8,247 nucleotides of DNA, from positions 1 through 8,247 of the forward strand of contig JASHQP010000676.1 of the NCBI GenBank assembly GCA_030039095.1, read 5' to 3'. Below are positions 1 to 6,184 of this stretch, piece by piece. Within the stretch, counting starts at the first letter, position 1. The number at the start of each line of letters is the position of its first letter. The notes under the pieces are model-generated. The model worked only from the letters and a program-made list of their open reading frames with translations, did not search any database and had not been told where the DNA came from. This DNA comes from Streptosporangiaceae bacterium. Lineage in GTDB: Bacteria; Actinomycetota; Actinomycetes; Streptosporangiales; Streptosporangiaceae. Position numbers and translations under genes: made by a program.

Positions 1-1
1 G

Positions 2-772
2 ATGCCGCCGCACCGTCTTGGCCGCGCCACGCTGCCGGTCCTGGCCGGCTTCGCGCTGCTGACCGCGCTCGCGCTCGGCGTGCCGGTCGGCGCGAGCGTG
101 TACTGGATATTCGAGGGCGGCGCACACGCGATCGGCGGTGTGTCGCTGTCGGCCGCCGCGCTGCACACCGCGATGTACGGGATCGGCGCGGGCATCCTGG
201 ACACGGTGGCCGCGCTGCCGATAGCGCTGCTGGCGATCAGGCATCCCGGCCGGATGCGGTTCCTGCTGGAGCGCAGCACCTACCTCGTGCTGGCCATGCC
301 CGGTGTGGTCGCCGCGTTCGCCCTGTCGTATTTTGCGGAACGCTACGCGAGCGGGTTCCTCTACCAGAGCGCGCCGCTGCTGGTCGTCTGCTACGCGATC
401 ATGTTCTTCCCGCTCGCCCTGGTCGGCGTCAAGGCCTCGCTCGCCCGCGCGCCGGCCAGCCTGGACGAGATGGCCAGGTCCCTGGGCCAGCGACGGCTTG
501 CGGTGCTCTGGCGGGTGACGGTCCGGCTGGCCGGGCCCGGGCTCGCGGCCGCGTTCTGCCTGGTCTTCCTGTCGGTGGTGACCGAGCTCACGGCCACGCT
601 GCTGCTGGTGCCGACCGGCGTACAGACGCTCGCGACCCAGTTCTGGGCCTACGAGACCAACCTGTCGTACGGCCAGGCCGCGCCGTTCGCGCTGGTGATG
701 ATCGCGGTCGCGGCGGTGCCGAGCTACGTGCTCGGCAGGTTCTTCGACCGTTCGGCGCATGCGCAGCCGTGA
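2..772 (+). CDS. Iron(III)-type ABC transporter permease, C-terminal half (5' partial)
   Basis: Inner-membrane permease of a binding-protein-dependent importer, most like the SfuB/FbpB ferric-iron family; it would form the channel energised by the ATPase downstream. The visible 256 residues hold about six hydrophobic segments (roughly 11-37, 50-79, 94-111, 125-144, 180-203, 226-247). Between the fourth and fifth lies the cytoplasmic EAA coupling loop, seen as DEMARSLG at 155-162 followed by VRLAGPGL at 174-181. FbpB-type permeases are usually about 500 residues with two such six-helix halves, so this is probably the second half. The ATG at base 2 would then be an internal methionine and the true start lies to the left. 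The stop is 39 bp before the ATPase gene in the same direction, indicating one operon. Family membership is well supported; iron as substrate is inferred from the family and the partner ATPase. Confidence 0.85.
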   Translation: MPPHRLGRATLPVLAGFALLTALALGVPVGASVYWIFEGGAHAIGGVSLSAAALHTAMYGIGAGILDTVAALPIALLAIRHPGRMRFLLERSTYLVLAMPGVVAAFALSYFAERYASGFLYQSAPLLVVCYAIMFFPLALVGVKASLARAPASLDEMARSLGQRRLAVLWRVTVRLAGPGLAAAFCLVFLSVVTELTATLLLVPTGVQTLATQFWAYETNLSYGQAAPFALVMIAVAAVPSYVLGRFFDRSAHAQP

Positions 773-799
773 GCCCGGCGGGCAGAGGGACGCATTCAT

Positions 800-803
800 A
801 GGA
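800..803 (+). promoter_or_regulatory. Ribosome binding site of the ABC ATPase gene
   Basis: AGGA ends 8 bases before the ATG at 812. It supports that start in the 39-bp gap after the permease stop. A second purine run (AGAGGGA, 784-790) is too far upstream to serve this ATG. Confidence 0.5.
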
Positions 804-811
804 TTGACCAC

Positions 812-1948
812 ATGACGCAGCTCGAGGTGACCGGCCTGCACAAGGCCTTCGGCGACCATCCGGTCCTCACCGGGCTCGACCTGGAGGTCCCGGCGGGCTC
901 GCTGACCGCCATCCTCGGGCCGTCGGGCAGCGGCAAGACGACGCTGCTGCGGGTGCTCGCCGGGTTCGAGCGCTGCGACGCGGGAACCGTCACGATCGGC
1001 GGCTCGGTGGTCGACGGGCCCGGCACGTACCTGGCGCCCGAGCGGCGGCGGATCGGCTACGTGCCGCAGGAGGGCAGCCTGTTCCCGCACCTCACGGTCA
1101 CCGCCAACATTGGTTTCGGGCTGCCGGCCCGGCAGCGCAGGGGACCGGCCATCGACGAGCTGCTCGACAAGGTGGGCCTGGCCGGCCTGGGCAAGCGCTA
1201 CCCGCACCAGCTCTCCGGCGGCCAGCAGCAGCGGGTCGCGCTGGCCAGGGCGCTGGCCATCCGGCCGGAGATCGTCCTGCTCGATGAGCCGTTCGCCTCG
1301 CTGGACGCGCACCTGCGCGCCAGCGTCAGGGCGGATGTGCAGGCGCTGCTGGCCGAGACCGGCATCACCGGCATCCTCGTCACCCACGACCAGGACGAGG
1401 CGCTGTCCACCGCCGACCGGGTGGCGGTGCTGCGCGAGGGACGGATCGTGCAGTGCGATGCCCCGCAGGACCTGTACGACCGGCCCGCCGACGCGGACAT
1501 CGCCCGGTTCATCGGGGACGCGAACCTCATCGAGGGTGTACTCGGCACCGGCACGGTGGACACCATGCTGGGACGGCTGCAGGTCGAGTCCGGATGCCTC
1601 GCGCCGGCCGGGCCCGGCGGCGCGACCGGTGCGCCGGACCCGGCCGGGTCCGGCCCGGCCACGGTGCTCGTCCGGCCGGAGCAGATAGAGCTGGTCGCCG
1701 GCGGGACCCCGGCGCGGCCCGGGACACCGGGCTGGCCTGACGTTCATGACGGTTACGAGCTGCCCGGGCGCGTCGTGTCGTACGGCTACCACGGGCACGA
1801 CGCCGTGATCCACGTACGGCCGGAGCACGACTCGACTGCGCCCACGATCATCGTCCGCACCCTGGGCGGGCCGCAGCTGCCACCGGGATCGCCGGTCACG
1901 CTCCGCGCCCGTGGCCCGGTACGCGCCTGGCCGCGGGCATCGGCATGA
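812..1948 (+). CDS. ABC transporter ATP-binding protein, FbpC/PotA-like (iron importer family)
   Basis: Cytoplasmic ATPase that drives the permease encoded just upstream. All nucleotide-binding motifs are intact in 378 residues: Walker A GPSGSGKTT at 36-44, Q-loop Gln86 in YVPQEG, signature LSGGQ at 134-138, Walker B IVLLDEP at 154-160, D-loop ASLD at 162-165 and switch His192 in LVTHD. After about residue 235 comes a C-terminal TOBE-type regulatory region, marked at its start by FIGDANLIEG and later by VLVRPEQIEL. A Gly/Pro/Ala-rich insertion sits at about 264-282. Length and layout match FbpC (Fe3+), PotA and CysA-type ATPases. The pairing with an SfuB/FbpB-like permease favours ferric iron, but spermidine/putrescine or thiamine cannot be excluded. 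The ATG at 812 has AGGA at good spacing. The stop overlaps the next gene by four bases, so translation is probably coupled. Confidence 0.93.
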   Translation: MTQLEVTGLHKAFGDHPVLTGLDLEVPAGSLTAILGPSGSGKTTLLRVLAGFERCDAGTVTIGGSVVDGPGTYLAPERRRIGYVPQEGSLFPHLTVTANIGFGLPARQRRGPAIDELLDKVGLAGLGKRYPHQLSGGQQQRVALARALAIRPEIVLLDEPFASLDAHLRASVRADVQALLAETGITGILVTHDQDEALSTADRVAVLREGRIVQCDAPQDLYDRPADADIARFIGDANLIEGVLGTGTVDTMLGRLQVESGCLAPAGPGGATGAPDPAGSGPATVLVRPEQIELVAGGTPARPGTPGWPDVHDGYELPGRVVSYGYHGHDAVIHVRPEHDSTAPTIIVRTLGGPQLPPGSPVTLRARGPVRAWPRASA

Positions 1949-2364
1949 CCGAGCGCAAGCCGGCTGGCATGAGCTTCACCTCATGGATCGACCAGCAGAT
2001 CGATGAGGCACGCGGCCGTGGCGCGTTCGACAACCTGCCCGGCGCGGGCAAGCCGCTGCCCAGGCGGAGGGAATCCGACGACGGCCTCACCTGGGTACGC
2101 GACCTGCTGCGCCGGGAGGGCCTGCCGACGGACGAGCTCCTGCCCACACCGCTGAAGCTGCGCAGGCAGAGCGAGCGCCTGGCCGAGTCGGCCGGAGAGC
2201 TCGGGTCCGAAGTGGAGGTACGCGGTGCCGTCGCGGAGCTCAACCGGCAGATCGCGGAGTGGCGCCGGATACCGCACGGGCCGCCGATCTTCGTGCGGCT
2301 GATCGACGCGGATGCGATGGTCACCCTGTGGCGCGAGCGGCGGGCGGGCGGGCGAGCGGGCTAG
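1945..2364 (+). CDS. DUF1992 (DnaJ homologue subfamily C member 28-type) domain protein
   Basis: Small, presumably soluble protein of 139 residues and unknown biochemical function. The N-terminal part carries the family hallmark: WIDQQIDEARGRGAFDNLPG at 14-33, then AGKPL at 34-38. The family pattern is a helix with I-x-x-A, then G-x-F-D-N-L-P-G-x-G-K-P-L. The remainder is charged and helical with many Arg and Glu residues. In eukaryotes the domain occurs with a J-domain; here there is no J-domain, as in other bacterial members. The ATG overlaps the ATPase stop as ATGA, implying translational coupling and membership in the transporter operon. Whether it works with the transporter is unknown. 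A later Met at residue 9 is a possible alternative start. Its TAG stop shares CTAG with the stop of the opposing gene. Confidence 0.88.
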   Translation: MTERKPAGMSFTSWIDQQIDEARGRGAFDNLPGAGKPLPRRRESDDGLTWVRDLLRREGLPTDELLPTPLKLRRQSERLAESAGELGSEVEVRGAVAELNRQIAEWRRIPHGPPIFVRLIDADAMVTLWRERRAGGRAG

Positions 2365-3200
2365 TGCGGCCGCGAGTTGCGGTCGGCCCTGGCGGCAGGG
2401 GGCACGGGCGCGGCCTGCGGCGTGGTGTCGGCTGGCACCGTGAAGTCCCAGGCCCTGGGCCCCGGGATGCTCCTGCCGGCACCGGGGCGTGGGCCGGGGT
2501 CGGCCGACGTCCGAGCGACGGCGATCACGCCGAGCAGCGCGGCCAGCAGCGCGGCCAGCGCGATGAAGTCGGACGAGTCGAGGTCACCCAGGGCGTCGAG
2601 GGCCCCGGCAAACCCGACGATCAGCACGGCGACCGCCACCAGGCCCCACGCGTGCAGGAACAGCCGCAGCGTGACCGGCGGCGCCGCGGCAGCCACGTCC
2701 GGCACCACCGTCACGGGCTTGGTGGCGCGCCGCTCGTTCATCCCCTCCCGGACCCACACGGTGACGGTCAGGTCGCCGGGGTGATCGGCGATCAGCAGCA
2801 GTTCGTCGGGATGCGCGGGGTCGGGAGCCTGCGCCAGCGAGCCGCCACCGACCGCCCACGACACGACCTTCCTGGCGCCGTTGCGCGGGACGCGGAAGCG
2901 AACCTGCTCGCCGGCGACCACCGTGTCCGGCCCGTCGATGACGACAGGGTCGGGCCCCCTGGCCCCAGCGGGGCGGCCGTTCGGCGCTCCCCCGGCTGCC
3001 GCCGGGGCTCCGCCTGCCGCCGATCCCGCGGCGGCGGTCACCACCACCTGGCGCCGGGCTAGCTGTTCGGCGAGCCGGATCTGGCGTGCGTGCACGCTCC
3101 AGGCCATGGCGACCACAGAGCCCGCGAGCCCGGCGGCGCCGAGTCCCAGCAGACCCGCAACCGCGGGGTGACCGGCTCCGGCTGCGACGGCTGCGAGCAT
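2361..3200 (-). CDS. Hypothetical membrane protein with Ig/PKD-like domain
   Basis: I do not recognise this 279-residue protein. Visible parts in order: a hydrophobic helix at about 13-34; a basic stretch to 51; an Ala/Gly/Pro-rich linker at 56-82; a beta-rich domain at about 86-168 resembling bacterial Ig/PKD-like folds (Val/Ile alternation, Trp115, GDLTVTVWV at 142-150); two more hydrophobic helices at about 183-203 and 211-228 joined by an acidic loop; and a 51-residue Pro/Arg-rich tail. The positive-inside rule (Arg/His cluster at 37-50, Arg-rich tail) puts the N terminus outside and the Ig-like domain on the cytoplasmic side, which is unusual. GGAG five bases before the ATG (complement of 3206-3209) supports the start. 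Opposite-frame ORFs lack such structure. It appears monocistronic, behind an AT-rich gap and converging on the DUF1992 gene. Coding status is fairly sure; function is unknown. Confidence 0.75.
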   Translation of the reverse strand: MLAAVAAGAGHPAVAGLLGLGAAGLAGSVVAMAWSVHARQIRLAEQLARRQVVVTAAAGSAAGGAPAAAGGAPNGRPAGARGPDPVVIDGPDTVVAGEQVRFRVPRNGARKVVSWAVGGGSLAQAPDPAHPDELLLIADHPGDLTVTVWVREGMNERRATKPVTVVPDVAAAAPPVTLRLFLHAWGLVAVAVLIVGFAGALDALGDLDSSDFIALAALLAALLGVIAVARTSADPGPRPGAGRSIPGPRAWDFTVPADTTPQAAPVPPAARADRNSRPH

Positions 3201-3238
3201 CCCTACTCCGGGGACGCGGTCGGCTGGCGTGTCATGCC

Positions 3239-3269
3239 ATTATTCAAACACAAAATCGAATGGACGCAA
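3239..3269 (-). promoter_or_regulatory. Possible promoter of the Ig-like membrane protein gene
   Basis: On the minus strand, TTGCGT (complement of 3264-3269) precedes AATAAT (complement of 3239-3244) by 19 bases. This lies in the only clearly AT-rich patch of the window and about 38 bases before the ATG at 3200. The -10 matches TATAAT at five of six positions, but the spacer is long. The 3201-3351 gap shows nothing else convincing. Confidence 0.35.
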
Positions 3270-3351
3270 ACCCCGGGGCCAAATCTAGGGATAGCTTTCG
3301 ACCAGCGGCCGCGAATCCACGCTCCAGGGCCAGCGCCTGACTTCCACCTGG

Positions 3352-3762
3352 TCAGCTCGTGGCGTTGCCCACGACTCGGTGCGGCGTGATGCTGATCACG
3401 ACCCGGACGACTTCCGGCGGAAGGTCAAGGAACTTCTGGCCCCCTCCCGGCCCGTCGTACTTCTCCCCCAGCCGGACGGCCGTTTCCCGTCCGGGGTCCG
3501 CCTGCACCGTGGCCAGGCCGCGGATCTCCGCGTAGAGCTCCGGGTCGGACTGGTCCCAGACGGACAGGCTGACCCGAGGGTCGCGATGGATATTCCGTTC
3601 CTTGCGCCTGCCGGCGGCGGTGGAAATGATCACATCGTCACCGTGCGTACCGACCCAGACCACCGATGTCTGCGGGCTGCCGTCGGCGTTGATCGTGGCG
3701 AGGACCGCATGGTTGGGCTCTTCAAGGAGCCGTCGCACAACGTCGTTCAGTGAGGCTGTCAC
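3352..3762 (-). CDS. PPOX-class F420/FMN-dependent oxidoreductase (split beta-barrel)
   Basis: Cytoplasmic protein of the pyridoxamine 5'-phosphate oxidase-like family. Actinobacterial members bind coenzyme F420 or FMN and reduce small substrates. From the GTG at 3762 it has 136 residues. Family features: an N-terminal helix, then HAVLATINADGSPQTSVVWV (first barrel strands), IISTAAGRRKERNIHRDPRVS (the basic patch that in relatives contacts the cofactor phosphate) and a late ITPHRVVG strand. The frame stays open to a TTG at 3813, directly after the kinase stop, but family proteins usually begin close to this TASLNDVVRRLL helix. AGGG lies 8 bases before the GTG, so I prefer 3762. It is 51 bp behind the histidine kinase on the same strand and may be co-transcribed. 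Cofactor and substrate cannot be read from the sequence. Confidence 0.85.
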   Translation of the reverse strand: MTASLNDVVRRLLEEPNHAVLATINADGSPQTSVVWVGTHGDDVIISTAAGRRKERNIHRDPRVSLSVWDQSDPELYAEIRGLATVQADPGRETAVRLGEKYDGPGGGQKFLDLPPEVVRVVISITPHRVVGNATS

Positions 3763-3813
3763 GAGCGAGACCCTAAGCGGTGAGGGCCCGGCGCGTCGAC
3801 GATATTCAGCCAA

Positions 3814-4971
3814 CTACCCCTGCGCCGCCTGGCGGTCCTGGGGCGGCGCTAACCCCGCGCTGGCCGCCGCGGGCAGGTGCAGCTCGAACGCCGAGCCCTT
3901 TCCCAGCGTGCTCTGCACGGTCACCGAGCCGTGGTGAGCCTCGGCGATCGCTTTCACAACCGCCAGGCCGAGGCCGAAGCCGCCGGTCTCCCGGCTGCGC
4001 CCGGTTCCGACCCTGGTGAACCGGTCGAAGATCTGCCCGATCTCGTCGGCCGGGATGCCGGTGCCCCAGTCCCTGACGATGAAGCTGATCTGCTCACCCT
4101 CGCGCCGGGCACTCAGCTCGATCCGGCCGTCCAGCTCGGTGTGGCTGACGGCGTTCTCGATCAGGGCGTCCAGTGCCAGCGTCAGGCGATCCTGATCGGC
4201 CCGCACGGCCGCCTCGGTCAGCGCCCCGATCGACCACCGCCGCGGCGCCCGGCTCCACCGCTGGAGGGTTTCCATCACGAGCTCGGCCGCGTCCACCGGG
4301 GCCGGGTGCAGGAAGTCCGGGCTGTCGGTCGAGGCCAGCAGCACCAGCCGGTTGGCGAGGCGGCGCATCCGCAGCAGCTCGTCGACGGCCACCCGCGCGT
4401 CCTTGGCGATGGCCTGGTCGGTGGCGGCGTGGGTGATGAGCTCGGCGTGTCCGAGGGCGATCGTGATCGGCGTGCCGAGCTCGTGCGACACGTCCTGCAG
4501 GAACTGGCGCTGCTGATCCAGCAGGAGCAGGTTGTGCTCGGACACGCGCCTGATCTCCTCGACGGCGGTCAGCCGCCGGCGCGCGTGCCACACCATGATC
4601 ATGAACATCAGCGCGAGCAGCGGGACCTCGGCGAGATAGTCCCCGTCCTGCTCGCCCCGCAGCACCTGCCAGCCGATCAGGCCGCCCGTGGAGAGCGTCA
4701 CGACAGCGACGGTGAGGACCGTGGACCCGAGGTGCCACAGCCGGAACCCGTACAGCAGCGTCAGGCTGATCCAGATGATGAGAAACGGCACCGAGCCCCA
4801 CGCCGGGCTCAGGCGCATCGCGACGAGGTTCAGCACGACGAAGACCGCGAAGGCAATATCCACCCAGGACGAGCGGGCATACTGCCGGATTCTGCTGACG
4901 GGCGGCCGGCCGAGCCGCCGAGCGCGCCGGGCAGCCCCGCCCGCCAGCGCATGCTCGGCGGGCACTTGCAT
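3814..4971 (-). CDS. Membrane sensor histidine kinase (orphan)
   Basis: Two-component sensor kinase of 385 residues. The N-terminal part has four hydrophobic segments (about 38-53, 61-78, 85-103, 115-128) joined by very short loops, with no sizeable extracellular domain and no clear HAMP domain. A helical linker leads to the HisKA dimerisation domain with phospho-acceptor His163 in VSHELGTPI; the usual SHELRTPL arginine is glycine here. The HATPase_c domain is intact: N-box Asn273 in LIENAVSHT, G1 DWGTGI at 301-306, F-box IFDRFTRV at 314-321, and G2 GFGLGL at 331-336. It should therefore bind ATP and phosphorylate. GGGGAGG (complement of 4976-4982) lies four bases before the ATG, a strong if close ribosome site. 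No response regulator is adjacent: the PPOX gene follows downstream and a divergent SDR gene lies upstream. The signal and partner are unknown. Confidence 0.92.
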   Translation of the reverse strand: MQVPAEHALAGGAARRARRLGRPPVSRIRQYARSSWVDIAFAVFVVLNLVAMRLSPAWGSVPFLIIWISLTLLYGFRLWHLGSTVLTVAVVTLSTGGLIGWQVLRGEQDGDYLAEVPLLALMFMIMVWHARRRLTAVEEIRRVSEHNLLLLDQQRQFLQDVSHELGTPITIALGHAELITHAATDQAIAKDARVAVDELLRMRRLANRLVLLASTDSPDFLHPAPVDAAELVMETLQRWSRAPRRWSIGALTEAAVRADQDRLTLALDALIENAVSHTELDGRIELSARREGEQISFIVRDWGTGIPADEIGQIFDRFTRVGTGRSRETGGFGLGLAVVKAIAEAHHGSVTVQSTLGKGSAFELHLPAAASAGLAPPQDRQAAQG

Positions 4972-5056
4972 GATTCCTCCCCTGGTCGGGCGGCTACCGA
5001 ATCCTACGACTCTGGCATAGTTCGTGCAGGCCGTGACCGACGTGAAGGGACAGGGA
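4972..5056. promoter_or_regulatory. Divergent upstream region between kinase and SDR genes
   Basis: These 85 bp must hold the 5' signals for both genes. On the plus strand AAGGGA (5045-5050) is six bases before the SDR ATG. On the minus strand GGGGAGG precedes the kinase ATG. Weak -10-like words are present (TAGGAT on the minus strand near 5002-5007, CATAGT on the plus strand near 5016-5021), but neither has a recognisable -35 at correct spacing. I see no clear operator palindrome. Confidence 0.4.
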
Positions 5057-5908
5057 ATGACACAGCGAGTCTGCGTGACGGGAGCAGCCGGGCAGGCGGG
5101 CCGGGCGGTGGTGCGCGATCTGCTCGAGCACGGTTACGAGGTGGCGGCCACCGACATCACCGGCACCAGGGACAACGGAGTGCTGCGCGCCGACCTGACC
5201 GACCATGGGCAGGCCCTCGAGGTGCTGCACGGCGCCGACGCCGTGGTCCACCTGGCCAATATCCCGGCGCCCGGCCTGGCAACCCCCGCGGTCACGTTCA
5301 ATGCGAATGTCACCATGAACTTCAACGTCTTCCAGGCCGCCGCGAGCCTCGATCTGAGCCGGGTGGTCTGGGCGTCCAGCGAGACCACCCTCGGCCTGCC
5401 GTTCGACGTGCCGCCGCGGTACGCGCCGGTCGACGAGGACCACTACCCGGTGCCGACGACCACGTACGCGCTGTCGAAGGTGGCCAGCGAGACGGTCGCC
5501 GCGCACATCGCGCGGTGGTCCGGCATCCCGTTCGTGGCGCTGCGCTTCTCCAACATCATGTCGCCCGGCGACTATCAGAGGTTTCCGGCGGCGCAGGCCG
5601 ACCCGCATGCGCGCAAGTGGAACCTGTGGGGTTACATCGACGAGCGGGATGCCGCCGCCGCGTGCCGGCTGGCCCTGGAGGCCCCCGCCGAGGCCATCGC
5701 GGGCAGCCCCAGCTTCATCATCGCGGCGGCGGACACCGTCATGAACCGCCCCTCGGCGGACCTGCTCGCCGAGGTCTTCCCGGGGGTCAGCCTGACCCGT
5801 GACGTCGGCGAGTTCGGCACGCTGCTCGCGATCGACCGCGCGCGTCAGGTGCTGGGCTTCGAGCCCCGCCACTCCTGGCGTGACCAGATAAAGGCTGCCG
5901 CGTCCTGA
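5057..5908 (+). CDS. NAD-dependent epimerase/dehydratase (extended SDR)
   Basis: Soluble oxidoreductase of 283 residues from the extended short-chain dehydrogenase family, which acts mostly on nucleotide sugars or uronates. The N-terminal Rossmann fold shows Gly9-x-x-Gly12-x-x-Gly15 in VTGAAGQAG, and Asp33 ends the second strand, which favours NAD over NADP. HLAN at 65-68 follows the fourth strand. The catalytic set is present: Ser107/Ser108 in WASSET and the Tyr137-x-x-x-Lys141 pair in TYALSK. The C-terminal half (LRFSNIMSPGDY, then WGYIDERDAA) is typical of the substrate-binding lobe. The frame is open from a GTG at 5024, but only the ATG at 5057 has a Shine-Dalgarno (AAGGGA, six bases away), and the protein then begins right at the first strand. 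It is divergent from the kinase. The substrate cannot be assigned from sequence alone. Confidence 0.92.
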   Translation: MTQRVCVTGAAGQAGRAVVRDLLEHGYEVAATDITGTRDNGVLRADLTDHGQALEVLHGADAVVHLANIPAPGLATPAVTFNANVTMNFNVFQAAASLDLSRVVWASSETTLGLPFDVPPRYAPVDEDHYPVPTTTYALSKVASETVAAHIARWSGIPFVALRFSNIMSPGDYQRFPAAQADPHARKWNLWGYIDERDAAAACRLALEAPAEAIAGSPSFIIAAADTVMNRPSADLLAEVFPGVSLTRDVGEFGTLLAIDRARQVLGFEPRHSWRDQIKAAAS

Positions 5909-5914
5909 GCCAAA

Positions 5915-5936
5915 TCCTGTGGGCACTCCTGTGGGC
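5915..5936. repeat. Short tandem repeat TCCTGTGGGC x2
   Basis: TCCTGTGGGC occurs at 5915-5924 and again at 5927-5936, a 12-bp period, starting seven bases after the SDR stop. It has no assigned role. It could be chance, or a pair of same-face protein-binding half-sites in the leader of the small downstream ORF. Confidence 0.5.
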
Positions 5937-5954
5937 CGGCACGTGTGGTGACTC

Positions 5955-5969
5955 CGGCGGCTTCCGCCG
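5955..5969. terminator. GC hairpin after the SDR gene (possible terminator or leader hairpin)
   Basis: CGGCGG (5955-5960), a CTT loop and CCGCCG (5964-5969) form a perfect six-pair stem, 46 bp after the SDR stop and 35 bp before the small ORF. No T-run follows, so it would not be a classical intrinsic terminator. GC-only stems without U-tracts are common after actinobacterial genes. Confidence 0.3.
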
Positions 5970-5993
5970 AGGGTGGAGCCAGCCGGATGACAC

Positions 5994-5999
5994 AGGAGG
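5994..5999 (+). promoter_or_regulatory. Strong Shine-Dalgarno deciding the small ORF start
   Basis: AGGAGG is a perfect Shine-Dalgarno core five bases before ATGATG at 6005. It selects this start over the upstream in-frame GTG at 5945 and is the main evidence that the 59-codon ORF is translated. Confidence 0.65.
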
Positions 6000-6004
6000 C
6001 GGAC

Positions 6005-6184
6005 ATGATGGCCACCACCCAGATCAGGAAGGCGCCCCGGATCCGCGCGGCCGAGAGCCGGGCCGGGGCGACCGGGAGCGGTGAGAACCTCGGCCGACGG
6101 CTGGGTCTGCGGCTCTGGACGCTCCTGCACGCTCAGGCCTTGCTCAACGGCAAAGTCCAGCCGGAACGCTACCCGCCGCGTTGA
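6005..6184 (+). CDS. Small basic hypothetical protein, 59 residues
   Basis: I do not recognise this protein. It starts at ATGATG after a perfect AGGAGG. By count, 52 of its 59 codons end in G or C, the bias of the flanking genes, which argues for real coding. The first two thirds are basic and low in hydrophobics (Arg/Lys/Gly/Ala/Ser). A short amphipathic stretch LGLRLWTLLHAQALLNG (residues about 33-49) follows, and the protein ends in QPERYPPR. There is no signal peptide, no cysteines and no full membrane span. The last 16 bases overlap the 3' end of the opposing NB-ARC/TPR gene. It lies 96 bp after the SDR stop in the same direction, so it could be read through from that gene or have its own promoter. 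It might be a small regulatory or peptide-type product, but nothing shows this. Confidence 0.55.
   Translation: MMATTQIRKAPRIRAAESRAGATGSGENLGRRLGLRLWTLLHAQALLNGKVQPERYPPR

Noticed and set aside
1110..1740. Alternative frames within the ABC ATPase gene (both strands)
   Set aside because: Shadows of a gene with complete Walker A, signature, Walker B and switch motifs; the translations are Arg/Ser/Pro low-complexity.
2366..2373. Two GCGGCCGC palindromes (2366-2373 and 3306-3313) as a repeat pair or element ends
   Set aside because: Eight-base GC palindromes are expected by chance at this base composition, and nothing else around the two sites matches.
2259..3062. A 267-codon plus-strand open frame opposite the Ig-like membrane protein
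   Set aside because: It starts inside the DUF1992 gene, and its product is Arg/Gly/His-rich without hydrophobic or domain structure. The minus frame has membrane helices, a beta domain and a ribosome site.
3337..3355. CTGAC/GTCAG stem near the PPOX stop as a terminator
   Set aside because: Only five pairs with a nine-base loop, overlapping the stop codon, and no T-run follows on the minus strand.
5024..5056. GTG start 33 bases upstream for the SDR gene
   Set aside because: No Shine-Dalgarno precedes it, and the extra 11 residues lie before the Rossmann strand that normally begins the protein. ATG 5057 has AAGGGA at ideal spacing.
3877..5802. A 641-codon plus-strand open frame
   Set aside because: It runs antisense through the histidine kinase and then out of frame through the SDR gene, both with intact family motifs. 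Its translation is low-complexity Arg/Gly/Pro/Asp, a common high-GC artefact of absent stop codons.
4994..6130. A 378-codon minus-strand open frame
   Set aside because: Antisense to the SDR gene; the translation is Arg/Gly-rich with no domain, while the SDR on the other strand has complete catalytic motifs.
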